From Paracoccus aurantiacus (GTDB taxonomy: Bacteria; Pseudomonadota; Alphaproteobacteria; Rhodobacterales; Rhodobacteraceae): a stretch of 64,000 nt of DNA. The notes below the pieces were generated by a model, which made no database searches, was not told where the DNA came from, and saw only the letters and a program-made list of their open reading frames with translations. Below are positions 30,002 to 39,193 of the stretch, in pieces (position 1 is the first letter of the stretch; the number at the start of each line of letters is the position of its first letter). The translations under genes were made by a program, and so were the position numbers. The stretch lies in the NCBI RefSeq assembly GCF_007993065.1, contig NZ_VOPL01000001.1:806001-870000 (forward strand), written 5' to 3'.

Positions 30002-31384
30002 TTAGCCCGCCGCCTGCGGGCGCTCATGCCGTCGCGTGGGCTGGCGCATCGTCACCAGTTCTTCTGCCAGCGTCGGGTGAACGGCGACCGCATTATCGAA
30101 ATCCTCCTTGGTCGCGCCCATCGTGATCGGGACCGCGACAAGTTGAATAAGTTCGCCCGCCTCGGGCCCGAAGATCTGGCATCCCAGGACGCGCCGGGTG
30201 TCTTCGTCCACGATAAGCTTCATCATGACGCGCGCGTCCGAGCCTGCGAAAAGCGACCGCATCGGGCGGAACCGGGCGTCATAGACCTCGACCCCGCCGC
30301 GCTCAATGGCCTCATCCTCGGTCATGCCGATGGTCGCGGCCTCGTGCGGGCGGGTATAGACCGCGCTCGCGACAAGGCTGTGATCCAGATTGCGCGGCCG
30401 GTTGCCGAAGACCGTATCGGCAAAGCTGTGACCTTCGCGGATCGCGACCGGCGTCAGGTTCACGCGGTCGGTCACATCGCCCACCGCGAAGATCGAGGGC
30501 ACATTCGTCTGCGACCATTCGTCCACGATGATCTTGCCGTTATCGCCTGTGGCAACACCTGCTGCCTCCAGCCCCAGACCGGCAGTATAGGGCGCGCGTC
30601 CGGTCGCGAAGATAACCGCGTCAAAGCTGTCCTCGACCCCGTCAGAGAACGTGACGCTGATACCCGTGCCTGTCTTTTCAAGGGCCGACGGTGTGCATTC
30701 CAGCCGCACATCGACGCCGGTTTCCGCCAGTTGTTCAGTCGCCATCAGGCGCAGGTCGTTATCGAAGCCGCGCAGCACCTTGTCGCCGCGATAGGCAAGC
30801 ACGGTCTCGACCCCCAGCCCCTTCAGGATGGTCGCAAATTCGCAGGCGATGAAGCCGCCACCAACCACAAGCGCGCGGCCCGGCAGCTTGTCCATCAGGA
30901 ACAGATCGTCCGAGATCATGCCCAGTTCCTCGCCCTGTATGCCCGGAAGGCGCGGACGCCCGCCCGCGGCAATCAGGATATGCTTGGCGCTGATCCGGGT
31001 GCCGTCGGCCAGTTCCACCTCATGCGGGCCGGTCAGATGCGCGCGCTGGTGATAGATCGTGACATTCGCGGCTTCGAGGCCGCGCGTATAGGCCGCTTCC
31101 AGCCGCGACAGTTCCGCGTCAAGCTTTGCGCGGAAAGCGCCCCAGTCGAAATCGCCTGCATCCGCGCCCTGCCAGCCATAGCCGCGCGCCTCTTCGGCAG
31201 CGGCCGGCGCGGTCGAGGCGAAGATCATGATCTTCTTCGGCACACAGCCACGGATCACGCAGGTGCCACCCATCCGGCTTTCTTCGGCAAGGGCGACCTT
31301 GGCACCGTGGCCCGCCGCGATACGCGCCGCGCGGACCCCGCCAGAGCCGCCGCCGATGACAAAAAGATCGAAATCGAAACTCAT
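30002..31384 (-). CDS. gor: Glutathione-disulfide reductase
   Basis: Gor reduces oxidised glutathione with NADPH and FAD. The 460-residue chain has the FAD loop VIGGGSGGVRAAR (9-21), the redox-active disulfide in GGTCVIRGCVPKK (Cys42, Cys47), a second nucleotide loop VVGGGFIACEFA, and the C-terminal active-site His436 in VHPTLAEE. The start at 31384 overlaps the rpiA stop (ATGA), so the two are coupled. The pairing links NADPH use to the pentose phosphate pathway that makes it. Confidence 0.94.
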   Translation of the reverse strand: MSFDFDLFVIGGGSGGVRAARIAAGHGAKVALAEESRMGGTCVIRGCVPKKIMIFASTAPAAAEEARGYGWQGADAGDFDWGAFRAKLDAELSRLEAAYTRGLEAANVTIYHQRAHLTGPHEVELADGTRISAKHILIAAGGRPRLPGIQGEELGMISDDLFLMDKLPGRALVVGGGFIACEFATILKGLGVETVLAYRGDKVLRGFDNDLRLMATEQLAETGVDVRLECTPSALEKTGTGISVTFSDGVEDSFDAVIFATGRAPYTAGLGLEAAGVATGDNGKIIVDEWSQTNVPSIFAVGDVTDRVNLTPVAIREGHSFADTVFGNRPRNLDHSLVASAVYTRPHEAATIGMTEDEAIERGGVEVYDARFRPMRSLFAGSDARVMMKLIVDEDTRRVLGCQIFGPEAGELIQLVAVPITMGATKEDFDNAVAVHPTLAEELVTMRQPTRRHERPQAAG

Positions 31385-32109
31385 TCCTCGGCCCCTTCCG
31401 GGCGCAGTTCCACCACCTCGCCATCGGGTTTGCCGATGATCGCCAGATCGCACAGGCCGATGAACAATCCGTTTTCGACCACGCCGGGAATCGCGTTCAA
31501 CGCAGCGGAGAGACGCGCCGGTTCCGGGATCGCCTCAAGCGAGAGGTCAAGGATGTAATTGCCCTCGTCAGTCAGAAGTGGCGCATCATCGCGCTTGCGC
31601 TGCAGGATCGGGCGGCCATCCAGATCCATCAGTGTCAGCATGCGGTCGATCAGCTGCTTTGTCGTCTGCCAGCCGAACGGAATGACTTCGACGGGCAAAT
31701 GAAACGCACCCAGCGTCTCGACCACCTTGCTGCCATCGGCCATGACCACCATCCGGTCCGAGGCGCTGGCAACGATCTTTTCGCGCAGCAATGCCGCCCC
31801 GCCGCCTTTGATAAGGTTCAGGTCCGGGTCCAGTTCGTCCGCACCGTCGATGGTCAGATCCAGCCAGCCGATATCGTCAAGCGTCTCGACTTTCATGCCA
31901 AGGCTTTCGGCCAGATCCGCCGTCGCCTTGCTGGTCGCGGCGCAGCGAAGCTGCAATCCGTCCTCCTTAACGAAGGCAGCAAGACGGCGCACCATGAATG
32001 CCGCTGTCGATCCGGTCCCCAGACCAAGGCGCATGCCGTTTTCAACCAGCCGGACAGCGGCAGCGGCAGCGGCATCCTTGGCAATATCCGAGGGCGAAAG
32101 TTCAGTCAT
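31381..32109 (-). CDS. rpiA: Ribose-5-phosphate isomerase A
   Basis: RpiA interconverts ribose 5-phosphate and ribulose 5-phosphate. The 242-residue product has the substrate loops GLGTGSTAAFMV (about residues 29-40), TIDGADELDPDLNLIKGGGAAL (catalytic Asp and Lys region) and a KLLVMADGSK-like motif (VVMADGSKVVETLG). Length is slightly above the usual 220. It is transcribed with gor and is divergent from ispDF. Confidence 0.95.
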   Translation of the reverse strand: MTELSPSDIAKDAAAAAAVRLVENGMRLGLGTGSTAAFMVRRLAAFVKEDGLQLRCAATSKATADLAESLGMKVETLDDIGWLDLTIDGADELDPDLNLIKGGGAALLREKIVASASDRMVVMADGSKVVETLGAFHLPVEVIPFGWQTTKQLIDRMLTLMDLDGRPILQRKRDDAPLLTDEGNYILDLSLEAIPEPARLSAALNAIPGVVENGLFIGLCDLAIIGKPDGEVVELRPEGAEE

Positions 32110-32284
32110 GATATCGGTCCTTCCGGGGATTTCGCGGGCGCAATCTGTCTAGCCCGGTCCGGCAGCAATAAACAGCAACTTTTCGTCGCAGCGTCGATGG
32201 TGTCGCTTCTTCCATGTAAGCGCCCGCGCCCGTGCTGCAATCCCGGCGATTGCGCGGACCTCGCGGCTGGACTAGACCATCGCC

Positions 32285-33424
32285 ATGCAGGATCTGTCGC
32301 AATTTGCCGTCATCATTACCGCCGCCGGGCGCGGCAGCCGCATGGGCGGCCCGCCGAAGCAATGGCGCGACCTGAACGGGAAAAGCGTGCTCGCACGCTC
32401 CATCGCGGCCTTCGCGCAGTTTCCTCGTATTATCGTGGTTCTCTCGCCCGATGACATGGGTCGCGCGATTGACGAACTTTCCGGCCCGGTCACGCTTGTA
32501 GCAGGCGGCGCGACACGCTCTGACAGCGTGCGGGCGGGGCTGGAGGTGCTGGACGGCAGCGGTATTCGTCATGTCCTGATCCATGACGGCGCGCGGCCGC
32601 TTGTTTCGCCTCAGGTCATCGCAGGCGTGGTGTCCGCATTGGCGCAGGGCGCCGACGCCGCAGCACCCGCTTTGCCCGTTTCGGACGCGCTGTGGCGAAG
32701 CGAGGATGGGCGCGTCACCGGGCTGCAATCGCGCGATGGCCTGTTTCGCGCCCAGACCCCGCAAGGCTTTTCGCTGGATGCGATCCTCGCCGCACATCGC
32801 GCTTTCCCGGAAGGGGCTGCCGATGATGTCGAACTCGCGCGCCGCGCAGGGCACGAGGTCGTCATCACTGCGGGCGCAGAGGATAATCTGAAACTCACCT
32901 ACGGGCCGGATTTCGACCGCGCCCGCCGAATTCTTGGGGACGCAATGGATATTCGCCTTGGCAACGGTTTCGACGTGCATGCCTTCGAAGACGGCGATCA
33001 CGTCACCTTATGCGGTGTGCGCATCGCGCATGACCGCACCCTGAAGGGCCATTCGGATGCCGATGTCGGCATGCATGCGCTGACCGACGCGATCTATGGT
33101 GCATTGGCCGAGGGCGATATCGGGCGGCACTTTCCGCCGTCCGATCCGCAATGGAAAGGCGCGGACAGCGCCGTGTTTCTGGCCCATGCGGGTGATCTGG
33201 CCCGCTCTCGCGGCTTCAGCATCGGCAATGCCGATGTCACGCTGATCTGCGAGGCACCGAAGATCGGGCCTCATGCGGGAGACATGCAGTCCCGTCTGGC
33301 AGAGATCCTTGGCATCGAGGCGGCGCGGATTTCGGTCAAGGCAACCACATCCGAACGGCTGGGCTTCACCGGTCGCGGCGAGGGCATCGCCGCAATCGCA
33401 ACCGCCACGCTGATGAAAGGATAA
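32285..33424 (+). CDS. ispDF: Bifunctional IspD/IspF of the MEP isoprenoid pathway
   Basis: A fusion of 2-C-methyl-D-erythritol 4-phosphate cytidylyltransferase (IspD, residues 1 to about 220) and 2,4-cyclodiphosphate synthase (IspF, about 222-379). IspD signatures are [15 protein letters not shown] and IHDGARPL. IspF signatures are GFDVHAF (metal ligands Asp230 and His232), [14 protein letters not shown] and [15 protein letters not shown]. The two enzymes flank IspE in the pathway, and the fusion is common in Alphaproteobacteria. It is followed after four bases by pgpA. Confidence 0.96.
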   Translation: MQDLSQFAVIITAAGRGSRMGGPPKQWRDLNGKSVLARSIAAFAQFPRIIVVLSPDDMGRAIDELSGPVTLVAGGATRSDSVRAGLEVLDGSGIRHVLIHDGARPLVSPQVIAGVVSALAQGADAAAPALPVSDALWRSEDGRVTGLQSRDGLFRAQTPQGFSLDAILAAHRAFPEGAADDVELARRAGHEVVITAGAEDNLKLTYGPDFDRARRILGDAMDIRLGNGFDVHAFEDGDHVTLCGVRIAHDRTLKGHSDADVGMHALTDAIYGALAEGDIGRHFPPSDPQWKGADSAVFLAHAGDLARSRGFSIGNADVTLICEAPKIGPHAGDMQSRLAEILGIEAARISVKATTSERLGFTGRGEGIAAIATATLMKG

Positions 33425-33428
33425 AACG

Positions 33429-33920
33429 ATGATCCGGATGATCGTCACATGGTTCGGCGCGGGCGATATGCGCCCTGGCCCCGGCACCTGGGGGTCGGCC
33501 GTCGCGATTGCGCTTGGCGTGCTGATCCATTGGCTGGGCAGCTTCCCGCTTCTGGCCGTTGCCACCATCGCGGTCGCGGCGCTCGGCTTCTGGTCGGTCG
33601 CGCAATACACCGCCGGCATGGAAGACCCCGACCGCTCGGAAATCGTCATTGACGAGGTCGCGGGTCAATGGCTGGCGCTTTGCTTTCCGTCCTATGGTTT
33701 CTGGCACGCGGGCCTGCCCTCGACCGATTTTCCCTGGCCCGGCTGGCTGGCGGCATTCCTGTTCTTCCGGCTTTTCGACATCTGGAAGCCGTGGATCGTC
33801 GGGCGCGCGGATCGCGAGGGCGGCACGATGGGTGTTATGATGGATGACCTCTGGGCGGGGGTCTTTGCCGGGCTTGCGACGATGGTCTGCGCCGGCATCT
33901 GGCACGGGTTTGTGATGTGA
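33429..33920 (+). CDS. pgpA: Phosphatidylglycerophosphatase A
   Basis: PgpA removes phosphate from phosphatidylglycerophosphate to make phosphatidylglycerol at the inner membrane. The 163-residue protein has the family opening WFGAGDMRPGPGTWGS, the acidic motif DPDRSEIVIDEVAGQW, and RLFDIWKPW. Hydrophobic helices are present in the middle and at the end. It overlaps the start of the pncC gene by four bases. Confidence 0.93.
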   Translation: MIRMIVTWFGAGDMRPGPGTWGSAVAIALGVLIHWLGSFPLLAVATIAVAALGFWSVAQYTAGMEDPDRSEIVIDEVAGQWLALCFPSYGFWHAGLPSTDFPWPGWLAAFLFFRLFDIWKPWIVGRADREGGTMGVMMDDLWAGVFAGLATMVCAGIWHGFVM

Positions 33921-34390
33921 GCGATGCGGCAAGGGTTCTGGAGGCCGCGCGGCAGCGTGGCGTGATGATCGCCACGGCGGAAAGCTGCACCGGCGGACTG
34001 ATCGCGGGCGCGCTGACCGAGATCGCCGGATCGTCCGACGTGTTCGACCGGGGCTTCGTCACCTATTCCAACGCCGCCAAGCAGCAGATGCTTGGTATCC
34101 GCGCCGACACGCTTGCGACGCATGGGGCGGTAAGCGAGGCGGTTGCCGCAGAAATGGCGGCAGGCGCGCTTGCACGATCCGACGCGCGGCTGGCGGTCGC
34201 GGTCACAGGTATCGCCGGACCGGGCGGGTCAGAGCACAAGCCCGAAGGCCGGGTCTGTTTCGGTATCGCAGATGAGGATGGGGTCGCAACCGAGACTGTC
34301 GAATTCGGGGCTGTCGGGCGCGCGGGCGTGCGCGCGGCGACCGTTGCCCATGCGCTTCGCCTGCTATTGGACAGGCTGGCCGCGGTCTGA
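33917..34390 (+). CDS. pncC: CinA C-terminal domain protein, nicotinamide-nucleotide amidase
   Basis: The 157-residue protein is the stand-alone CinA C-terminal domain, which deamidates NMN to nicotinate mononucleotide in pyridine nucleotide salvage. Motifs are ATAESCTGGLIAGALTEIAG (about residues 16-35), the SN-containing FVTYSNAAKQQMLG, and AVTGIAGPGG. It starts with GTG overlapping the pgpA stop. The product of its reaction is the substrate of NadD, whose gene is in the same window. Confidence 0.9.
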   Translation: MSDAARVLEAARQRGVMIATAESCTGGLIAGALTEIAGSSDVFDRGFVTYSNAAKQQMLGIRADTLATHGAVSEAVAAEMAAGALARSDARLAVAVTGIAGPGGSEHKPEGRVCFGIADEDGVATETVEFGAVGRAGVRAATVAHALRLLLDRLAAV

Positions 34391-34404
34391 TCACAAACGT
34401 AGAA

Positions 34405-34428
34405 CGGCACGGCCCGAAGGCCGTGCCG
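34405..34428. terminator. Convergent hairpin between pncC and the GDR-repeat gene
   Basis: A ten-base-pair stem (CGGCACGGCC with GGCCGTGCCG, loop CGAA) lies between two convergent stops. Neither side has a long T run, so it may act as a bidirectional transcript end or as a stabilising hairpin. Confidence 0.55.
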
Positions 34429-34447
34429 CCACTTTATCAAGGCTGCA

Positions 34448-35485
34448 TCAGCGCGCGGTTTCGCGCACCACCTCGCCCTGCATGTCGATGGTGACCAGCA
34501 CCTGTTCGCCCTGCGGATTGGTGGCCTCGATCACCGCGCCGCCCGGAGCGGGACGAACACCGGCAAGATCGGTATAGCCGTTGCCTTCCAGCGCGGCGCG
34601 CAGCGCAGCCTCATCGACAGGTTGCGGGGCATCGCCGCGCATTTCGCCGCTCGGCGCGCGATCGCCCTCGGGCGCGGGCCGACCCTCGCGCGGGGGCATT
34701 GCATCACGCTCTCCCATCCGGTCGCCGGGGCGGTCGCCGCCCTTGTCGCCGCGCATGGCCTTGTCGCCACGGTCGCCCCGATCACCGCGATCACCCCGAT
34801 CACCCCGGTCACCGTGCTTGCCGCCGCGCTCGCCGTGATCGCTGCGCATGTCCTTGCCACCCCGGTCACCCCGATCACCGCGCTCGCCGCCCATCCACGG
34901 GCCGCCGCGATCACCACGCTCACCGCGACCGCCGCGGTCGAAATGCATCAACTCTCCATCCGCGTTGAAGCCGATGCGCACATCATCGCCCGATGCGTCC
35001 TGACCTGCGGCCATGACAGCACCGTCACGCGTGCCGATGGCGTTCAGCTCGGTGATTTCGGCGAGAACCGCGTTCCCGCGTGCGGCCTCGGGCAACAGCT
35101 CGTCAATGACGGCCTGCGGCAGCGACGAGCCTTCAGCAGTCCGGATACCGATCAGCGCACCGTCTGAATTCACCAGCGCATCGAAGCCCTTGCCGGTTTC
35201 GGCGATGGTTCCTTCGACCATCAGCCCGCCGCGCGGTCCCTGACGGCTGGAAACATCGCTGAACTGGTCCCCCTCAAGGATCTGCGGAACGGCGATTGCC
35301 GATGCTTGCGGTGCTGCCTGTTCCGCGGCGGCAGGTGCCGCGCTTTCGGCCTGACCGGCAGGCGCGTCGGTCGCAGTCTCTGCCGGGGCGGTCTGCGCCC
35401 AGCCTGCCTGCGTTCCCGCAAGACCTGCGCCCATGATGGCGATCAGCGCCATGCTGGCGACCGAACCTTTGAACTTGCTGCTCAT
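34448..35485 (-). CDS. Secreted protein with Gly-Asp-Arg repeats and PepSY-like ends
   Basis: A 345-residue protein from the ATG at 35485, which follows AAGGAAG. It has a signal peptide (ALIAIMGAGLAGTQAGWAQ), an Ala/Pro/Glu linker, and a globular region (about 70-180). A low-complexity block at about 185-270 is dominated by GDR and GDRGG units. A final 55-residue segment (ALRAALEGNGYTDLAGVRPA) resembles a PepSY fold. The repeats are encoded by nine-base units, so copy number could vary by slippage. It is divergent from a PepSY protein-regulator-kinase operon, suggesting a shared envelope or cation-related response. The function is not known. Confidence 0.8.
   Translation of the reverse strand: MSSKFKGSVASMALIAIMGAGLAGTQAGWAQTAPAETATDAPAGQAESAAPAAAEQAAPQASAIAVPQILEGDQFSDVSSRQGPRGGLMVEGTIAETGKGFDALVNSDGALIGIRTAEGSSLPQAVIDELLPEAARGNAVLAEITELNAIGTRDGAVMAAGQDASGDDVRIGFNADGELMHFDRGGRGERGDRGGPWMGGERGDRGDRGGKDMRSDHGERGGKHGDRGDRGDRGDRGDRGDKAMRGDKGGDRPGDRMGERDAMPPREGRPAPEGDRAPSGEMRGDAPQPVDEAALRAALEGNGYTDLAGVRPAPGGAVIEATNPQGEQVLVTIDMQGEVVRETAR
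34764..34880. repeat. Nine-base tandem repeat (GATCACCCC family)
   Basis: Imperfect copies of a nine-base unit (GATCACCGC, GATCACCCC, GGTCACCGC) lie inside the GDR-repeat gene, with the cleanest run at about 34787-34815. Each unit encodes Gly-Asp-Arg on the minus strand. Such units are prone to in-frame length change. Confidence 0.7.
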
Positions 35486-35609
35486 GTTTCTTCCTTTCAA
35501 ATCTGACGGGGACATCGCCCCGATGAGACCGGTCTAGCGAATCGTTTGCGAACGGTTCACCAATGAGCCGTTGTGTTTTCGTTTACCTGATCCGTCATAT
35601 TCTGCCCGA

Positions 35610-35960
35610 ATGATCCGCGCCGCCCTTCTATGCCTGCTTCTTACGACCCCGCTGGCTGCTCAGCCCAAGCGGCCAGCGGCATTGCTTCCCTTTCACGAGG
35701 TCGTGAAAATCGTCGCATCGCGTTTCGAAGGCAGGCTGCTGGCCGTGCGAATCGATCAGCCGCGCCCGTTCGAGCTCGCGCTCGGCAGCGATCTCGTGCA
35801 GGAACTCACCCTGCTTTCGCCGCAAGGCAATATCATCCTTCTGCGCATCGACGCTGTCAGCGGCAAGGTTCTGGATGTGCGCGGGCGCGGCATCAATGCC
35901 GCGCGGGTCAGGAAGGAAAGCCCGCGCGCCGGGACCGGACGGATGAAGGAGAATCCCTGA
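35610..35960 (+). CDS. Small periplasmic PepSY-domain protein
   Basis: From the ATG at 35610 the product has 116 residues: a signal peptide (MIRAALLCLLLTTPLAAQ) followed by one PepSY-like domain (PFHEVVKIVASRFEGRLLAVRI, then LRIDAVSGKVLDVRGRG). An in-frame ATG at 35571 lacks a ribosome site and would spoil the signal peptide. Its stop overlaps the start of the response regulator gene by one base (TGATG). PepSY proteins near two-component genes are thought to modulate envelope proteases or sensing. Here it is probably an accessory to the kinase. Confidence 0.82.
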   Translation: MIRAALLCLLLTTPLAAQPKRPAALLPFHEVVKIVASRFEGRLLAVRIDQPRPFELALGSDLVQELTLLSPQGNIILLRIDAVSGKVLDVRGRGINAARVRKESPRAGTGRMKENP

Positions 35961-36622
35961 TGCGCTGCCTGATCGTCGAAGATGACCCGACCCTGTCGGG
36001 CCAGCTTGTCCGCGCGATGGAAGATGCGGGTTTCGTCACCGATTGCGCCAGCGACGGCGATCAGGGCGAATATCTGGGCGCGACCGAAACCTATGATGTG
36101 GCGGTGCTGGATCTAGGCCTGCCCGGGATGCCGGGGATTGCCGTGCTGGAAAGCTGGCGCGCGGCGGGCGTCGCGATGCCGGTGCTGATCCTGACCGCGC
36201 GCGGCGAATGGGCCGACAAGGTGGCAGGCTTTCGCGCCGGGGCCGACGATTACGCCGTGAAACCCTTCCGGCTGGAGGAGGTCGTGATCCGCGCGCAGAC
36301 GCTGGTGCGCCGCGCCGCCGGTCACGCGCAGCCGGTCATCAAGGCCGGGGCGCTGAAGCTTGACAGTCAGCTTTCGATCATCACCCGCGACGGGCTGGCG
36401 CTGAAGCTGACGGCGTTCGAACAGCGCATTCTGGCGTATCTCATCCACCACAAGAACCGCGTCGTCTCGCGCAGCGAACTGGCCGAGCATCTTTACGACG
36501 CCAATGCAGACCGCGATTTCAAGTCTATCGAGGTCGTCATTGGCCGCCTGCGCAAGAAGATCGGCGAGGGCGTGATCGAGACGCGGCGGGGCGAAGGATA
36601 TGTCCTTCGCGACGCGCCGTGA
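35960..36622 (+). CDS. OmpR/PhoP-family response regulator
   Basis: The 220-residue regulator has a receiver domain with the acidic pocket VEDD (Glu7-Asp9), phosphorylatable Asp51 (VLDLGLPG) and Lys101 (AVKPF). The winged-helix DNA-binding domain that follows includes LTAFEQRILAYLIHH and RRGEGYVL. The start overlaps the PepSY stop; the frame upstream of it is not coding. Its stop overlaps the kinase start (GTGA at 36619). This layout is PhoPQ/PmrAB-like. Its target genes are unknown, but the divergent GDR-repeat gene is a natural candidate. Confidence 0.93.
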   Translation: MRCLIVEDDPTLSGQLVRAMEDAGFVTDCASDGDQGEYLGATETYDVAVLDLGLPGMPGIAVLESWRAAGVAMPVLILTARGEWADKVAGFRAGADDYAVKPFRLEEVVIRAQTLVRRAAGHAQPVIKAGALKLDSQLSIITRDGLALKLTAFEQRILAYLIHHKNRVVSRSELAEHLYDANADRDFKSIEVVIGRLRKKIGEGVIETRRGEGYVLRDAP

Positions 36623-37929
36623 TCGGATGGAATTCGATCCGGGGGCGTTTGCTGTGGCTGTCCGCGCTGTGGATGGCGGCGGCGCTGATCGCGGCATATC
36701 TGGTGATCGGGAATGTGCTGGAACGCTTCGTGACCGCGCGCTTCGACGCGGAAACCGCCGCCATTTCCGATGCGATCATGGCCGGAACCGAGGCCGATAT
36801 TCAGGGGCTGGCGCAGATCGTGACGGCACCGGACGACCCGCGCTTCGCGGCCCCGCTTTCGGGGTGGTACTGGCAGATCGCGGCAGATGGCGAGACATTC
36901 GCGAAATCCGCGTCGCTCTATCAATCCGAACTCGACACCGGCAGCGCGCCGGCTGCAGGCAGAGCGATCACCGGGCCGGATGGCGCGGCGCTGCGCCTGC
37001 TGGAACGCGCATATACCGTGCCCGGCAGTGACGAGGCGCTATCGGTCGCCGTGACCGCGCCGCAGTCGGAAATCGACGCTGCGCTGTCCGTCGTGCGCCG
37101 CCCGCTCGCGCTGACGCTGGGCGCGCTTGGTCTTGGCCTTGGGCTTGCGGTGCTTGTTCAGGTGACGCTCGGGCTCAGCGCGCTCAAACGGATGGGACGG
37201 GATCTGCGCGCGATCCGCGAAGGGCGAAGCGATGCGCTGCCGCCGCCCAAAGCCAGCGAATTGCGCCCCGTCACCGACGAAATCAACGCCCTCATCTCGC
37301 AGAACCGCAGCCAGTTGACCCGCACGCGAGAGCAGATCGGAAACCTCGCCCATTCGCTGAAAACCCCGCTCATGGCGCTACAGGGGGAAATGGCAAGCAA
37401 TGATCCCGGTCAGGCAATGATCGAGCGGATGGACCGGCAGATTGCCTGGCATCTGAAACATGCCCGCAGCGCGGGGGCCGCGCGGGTGCTGGGTCAGCGC
37501 ACGCCGCTCGGCCCTGTGGTCGATGACATCGCGCTTGTCCTGCGTCATGCGCTGGAGGATCGCGATATCACGCTGCGAACCGCCATTCCCGCGGGCTTCG
37601 CCTTGCCGCTGGAACAGCAGGACGCGCAGGAAATGCTGGGCAACCTGATGGAAAACGCGGCGAAATGGGCGTCGGGGACGATTGCCGTGCGCGCCGCCGA
37701 GGCTGACGGGCGGTTGCTGATTACGGTCGCCGATGACGGCCCCGGCATGGCCGAAGCCGACCACGCACGCGCCCTTTCGCGCGGCATGCGGCTGGATGAG
37801 CGGGGGCCGGGCGCGGGCCTTGGCCTTGCCATCGTCGCCGATCTCGCCGCGCTGAATGGCGGCAGCTTGCAGCTTGCGAACGATCAGGAACTTGGCGGGC
37901 TGGCCGCGAAGATCAGCCTTCCGCGCTGA
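36619..37929 (+). CDS. Sensor histidine kinase, PhoQ-like
   Basis: A 436-residue membrane kinase. A first helix lies at about residues 10-30, followed by a periplasmic domain of about 120 residues and a second helix at about 158-180. Then come HAMP-like and dimerisation regions with the phospho-acceptor His245 in NLAHSLKTPLM, and an ATPase domain with LMENAAKWA (N box) and DDGPGMA and GPGAGLGLAIV (G boxes). It starts with GTG coupled to the regulator. Its last 17 bases overlap the end of the convergent glycosyltransferase gene. Confidence 0.92.
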   Translation: MIGWNSIRGRLLWLSALWMAAALIAAYLVIGNVLERFVTARFDAETAAISDAIMAGTEADIQGLAQIVTAPDDPRFAAPLSGWYWQIAADGETFAKSASLYQSELDTGSAPAAGRAITGPDGAALRLLERAYTVPGSDEALSVAVTAPQSEIDAALSVVRRPLALTLGALGLGLGLAVLVQVTLGLSALKRMGRDLRAIREGRSDALPPPKASELRPVTDEINALISQNRSQLTRTREQIGNLAHSLKTPLMALQGEMASNDPGQAMIERMDRQIAWHLKHARSAGAARVLGQRTPLGPVVDDIALVLRHALEDRDITLRTAIPAGFALPLEQQDAQEMLGNLMENAAKWASGTIAVRAAEADGRLLITVADDGPGMAEADHARALSRGMRLDERGPGAGLGLAIVADLAALNGGSLQLANDQELGGLAAKISLPR

Positions 37930-39193
37930 TTGCCGATGCGGCGGCTGTGCCTGCCCTGTTCACGCGGTCGGACGGGGGTGCGAAGCTTTCCACCCAGTCG
38001 ATCAGGCGCGGAAGGCTGTGCTGACGCAGGTCATAGCCGTCCAGGATGGTCTGGCGCGCCGCATGCCGCATGGCTTCGGCCTTGTCATCGCGCTGCGCCA
38101 GCCCCCCGATCAGCGCATCCGACAGGGCGGCCGTATCGAAGAATGGCACCAGGCGCCCGTTCCTGCCATCAACGATCAGTTCCCGGACCGGCGCTGTATC
38201 CGACGCCACGATATAGGCCCCCGCCGCCATCGCCTCGGTCAGCGACCAGCTCAGCACGAAGGGATAGGTCAGATAGCAATGCACCCGCGCGATCTGGATC
38301 ACGCGGCGGTAATCGCGATAGGGAATACGGCCCAGGAAGTGAACGCGCGACAGATCAAGCCCGTCGCCGACTTCCGCAAGCATCTTCGCCTTCCAGCTTT
38401 CGGCATCTTTCGGCTTGCCGCCATAGCTGACGCCGTCACCGCCGATCAGCACGACATGCGCATCGGGGCGCGCGGCAAGCACCTTCGGCAAGGCACGCAT
38501 GAAGACGTGAAAGCCGCGATAGGGTTCGAGCGAGCGCGAAACATAGCTCAGCACCTCGTCGCCGGCTTTCAGCCGCAGCCCGCCGGGCAGGGTCACGCTC
38601 GCCTGCGGGTCGGGGCGCATCACATCGGTGTCGATCCCGTCATGGATCACGGTGATCTTCTGGCGCAGTTCTGGCGGAAAGCTGTCGGCCTGATAGCGGG
38701 TCGGCGCAAGCGCCGCGTCGCATTGCAGGATGCCCATCGCCAGATGAGCGTTGCGCGCCGTGGTCGAAAAGCGCGACATGTCGATATCCGGCGTCATTTC
38801 AGGATCGAAGCCGACATCCTGACCGCGCGTCCGATACAGAAGCTCTGCATAGACGAGCAGCTTCGCATCGGGCCAGATTTCCTTCAGAAACAGCGTCTCG
38901 CCCCAGCCGGAATGACCGATGATGACATCGGGCGTATAGCCGTGCCGGTCGCGCAGCGCACGGGCACCGCGCGCGGCCATATAGCCGCGCTCGACATGGT
39001 TGGCATAGGGCGTGGCGAAAGGCTGGCTGCAGGTCTGATCCTCTGGCGTCTTGTAGCGGACGACGCGCACCGGACTTGGACGCTCGTTCTTCTGGTCGGT
39101 CATCGCGACAACCTCGTGTCCGCGCGCCTGAAGCGCGGGCGCGAGATGCGGGAACTGGCCGGGAAAATTCTGATGCACGAACAGTATCTTCAC
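37913..39193 (-). CDS. Glycosyltransferase family 4
   Basis: A 426-residue GT-B fold enzyme. It opens MKILFVHQNFPGQFPHLAPA, has ALAPTRYQADSFP in the middle, the donor-side SRSLEPYRGFHVFMRALP, and the EX7E-type nucleotide-sugar region FVLSWSLTEAMAAGAYIVASD. Donor and acceptor are unknown; this subgroup is common in surface glycan synthesis. Its start overlaps the yejF stop by four bases, placing it in the yej operon, which is unusual. The 3' end overlaps the sensor kinase gene by 17 bases. Confidence 0.87.
   Translation of the reverse strand: MKILFVHQNFPGQFPHLAPALQARGHEVVAMTDQKNERPSPVRVVRYKTPEDQTCSQPFATPYANHVERGYMAARGARALRDRHGYTPDVIIGHSGWGETLFLKEIWPDAKLLVYAELLYRTRGQDVGFDPEMTPDIDMSRFSTTARNAHLAMGILQCDAALAPTRYQADSFPPELRQKITVIHDGIDTDVMRPDPQASVTLPGGLRLKAGDEVLSYVSRSLEPYRGFHVFMRALPKVLAARPDAHVVLIGGDGVSYGGKPKDAESWKAKMLAEVGDGLDLSRVHFLGRIPYRDYRRVIQIARVHCYLTYPFVLSWSLTEAMAAGAYIVASDTAPVRELIVDGRNGRLVPFFDTAALSDALIGGLAQRDDKAEAMRHAARQTILDGYDLRQHSLPRLIDWVESFAPPSDRVNRAGTAAASAISAEG

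Noticed and set aside
34764..34880. Regular short repeats as a possible CRISPR array
   Set aside because: Unit is nine bases with no spacers and lies in frame inside a coding gene, so it is a Gly-Asp-Arg repeat.
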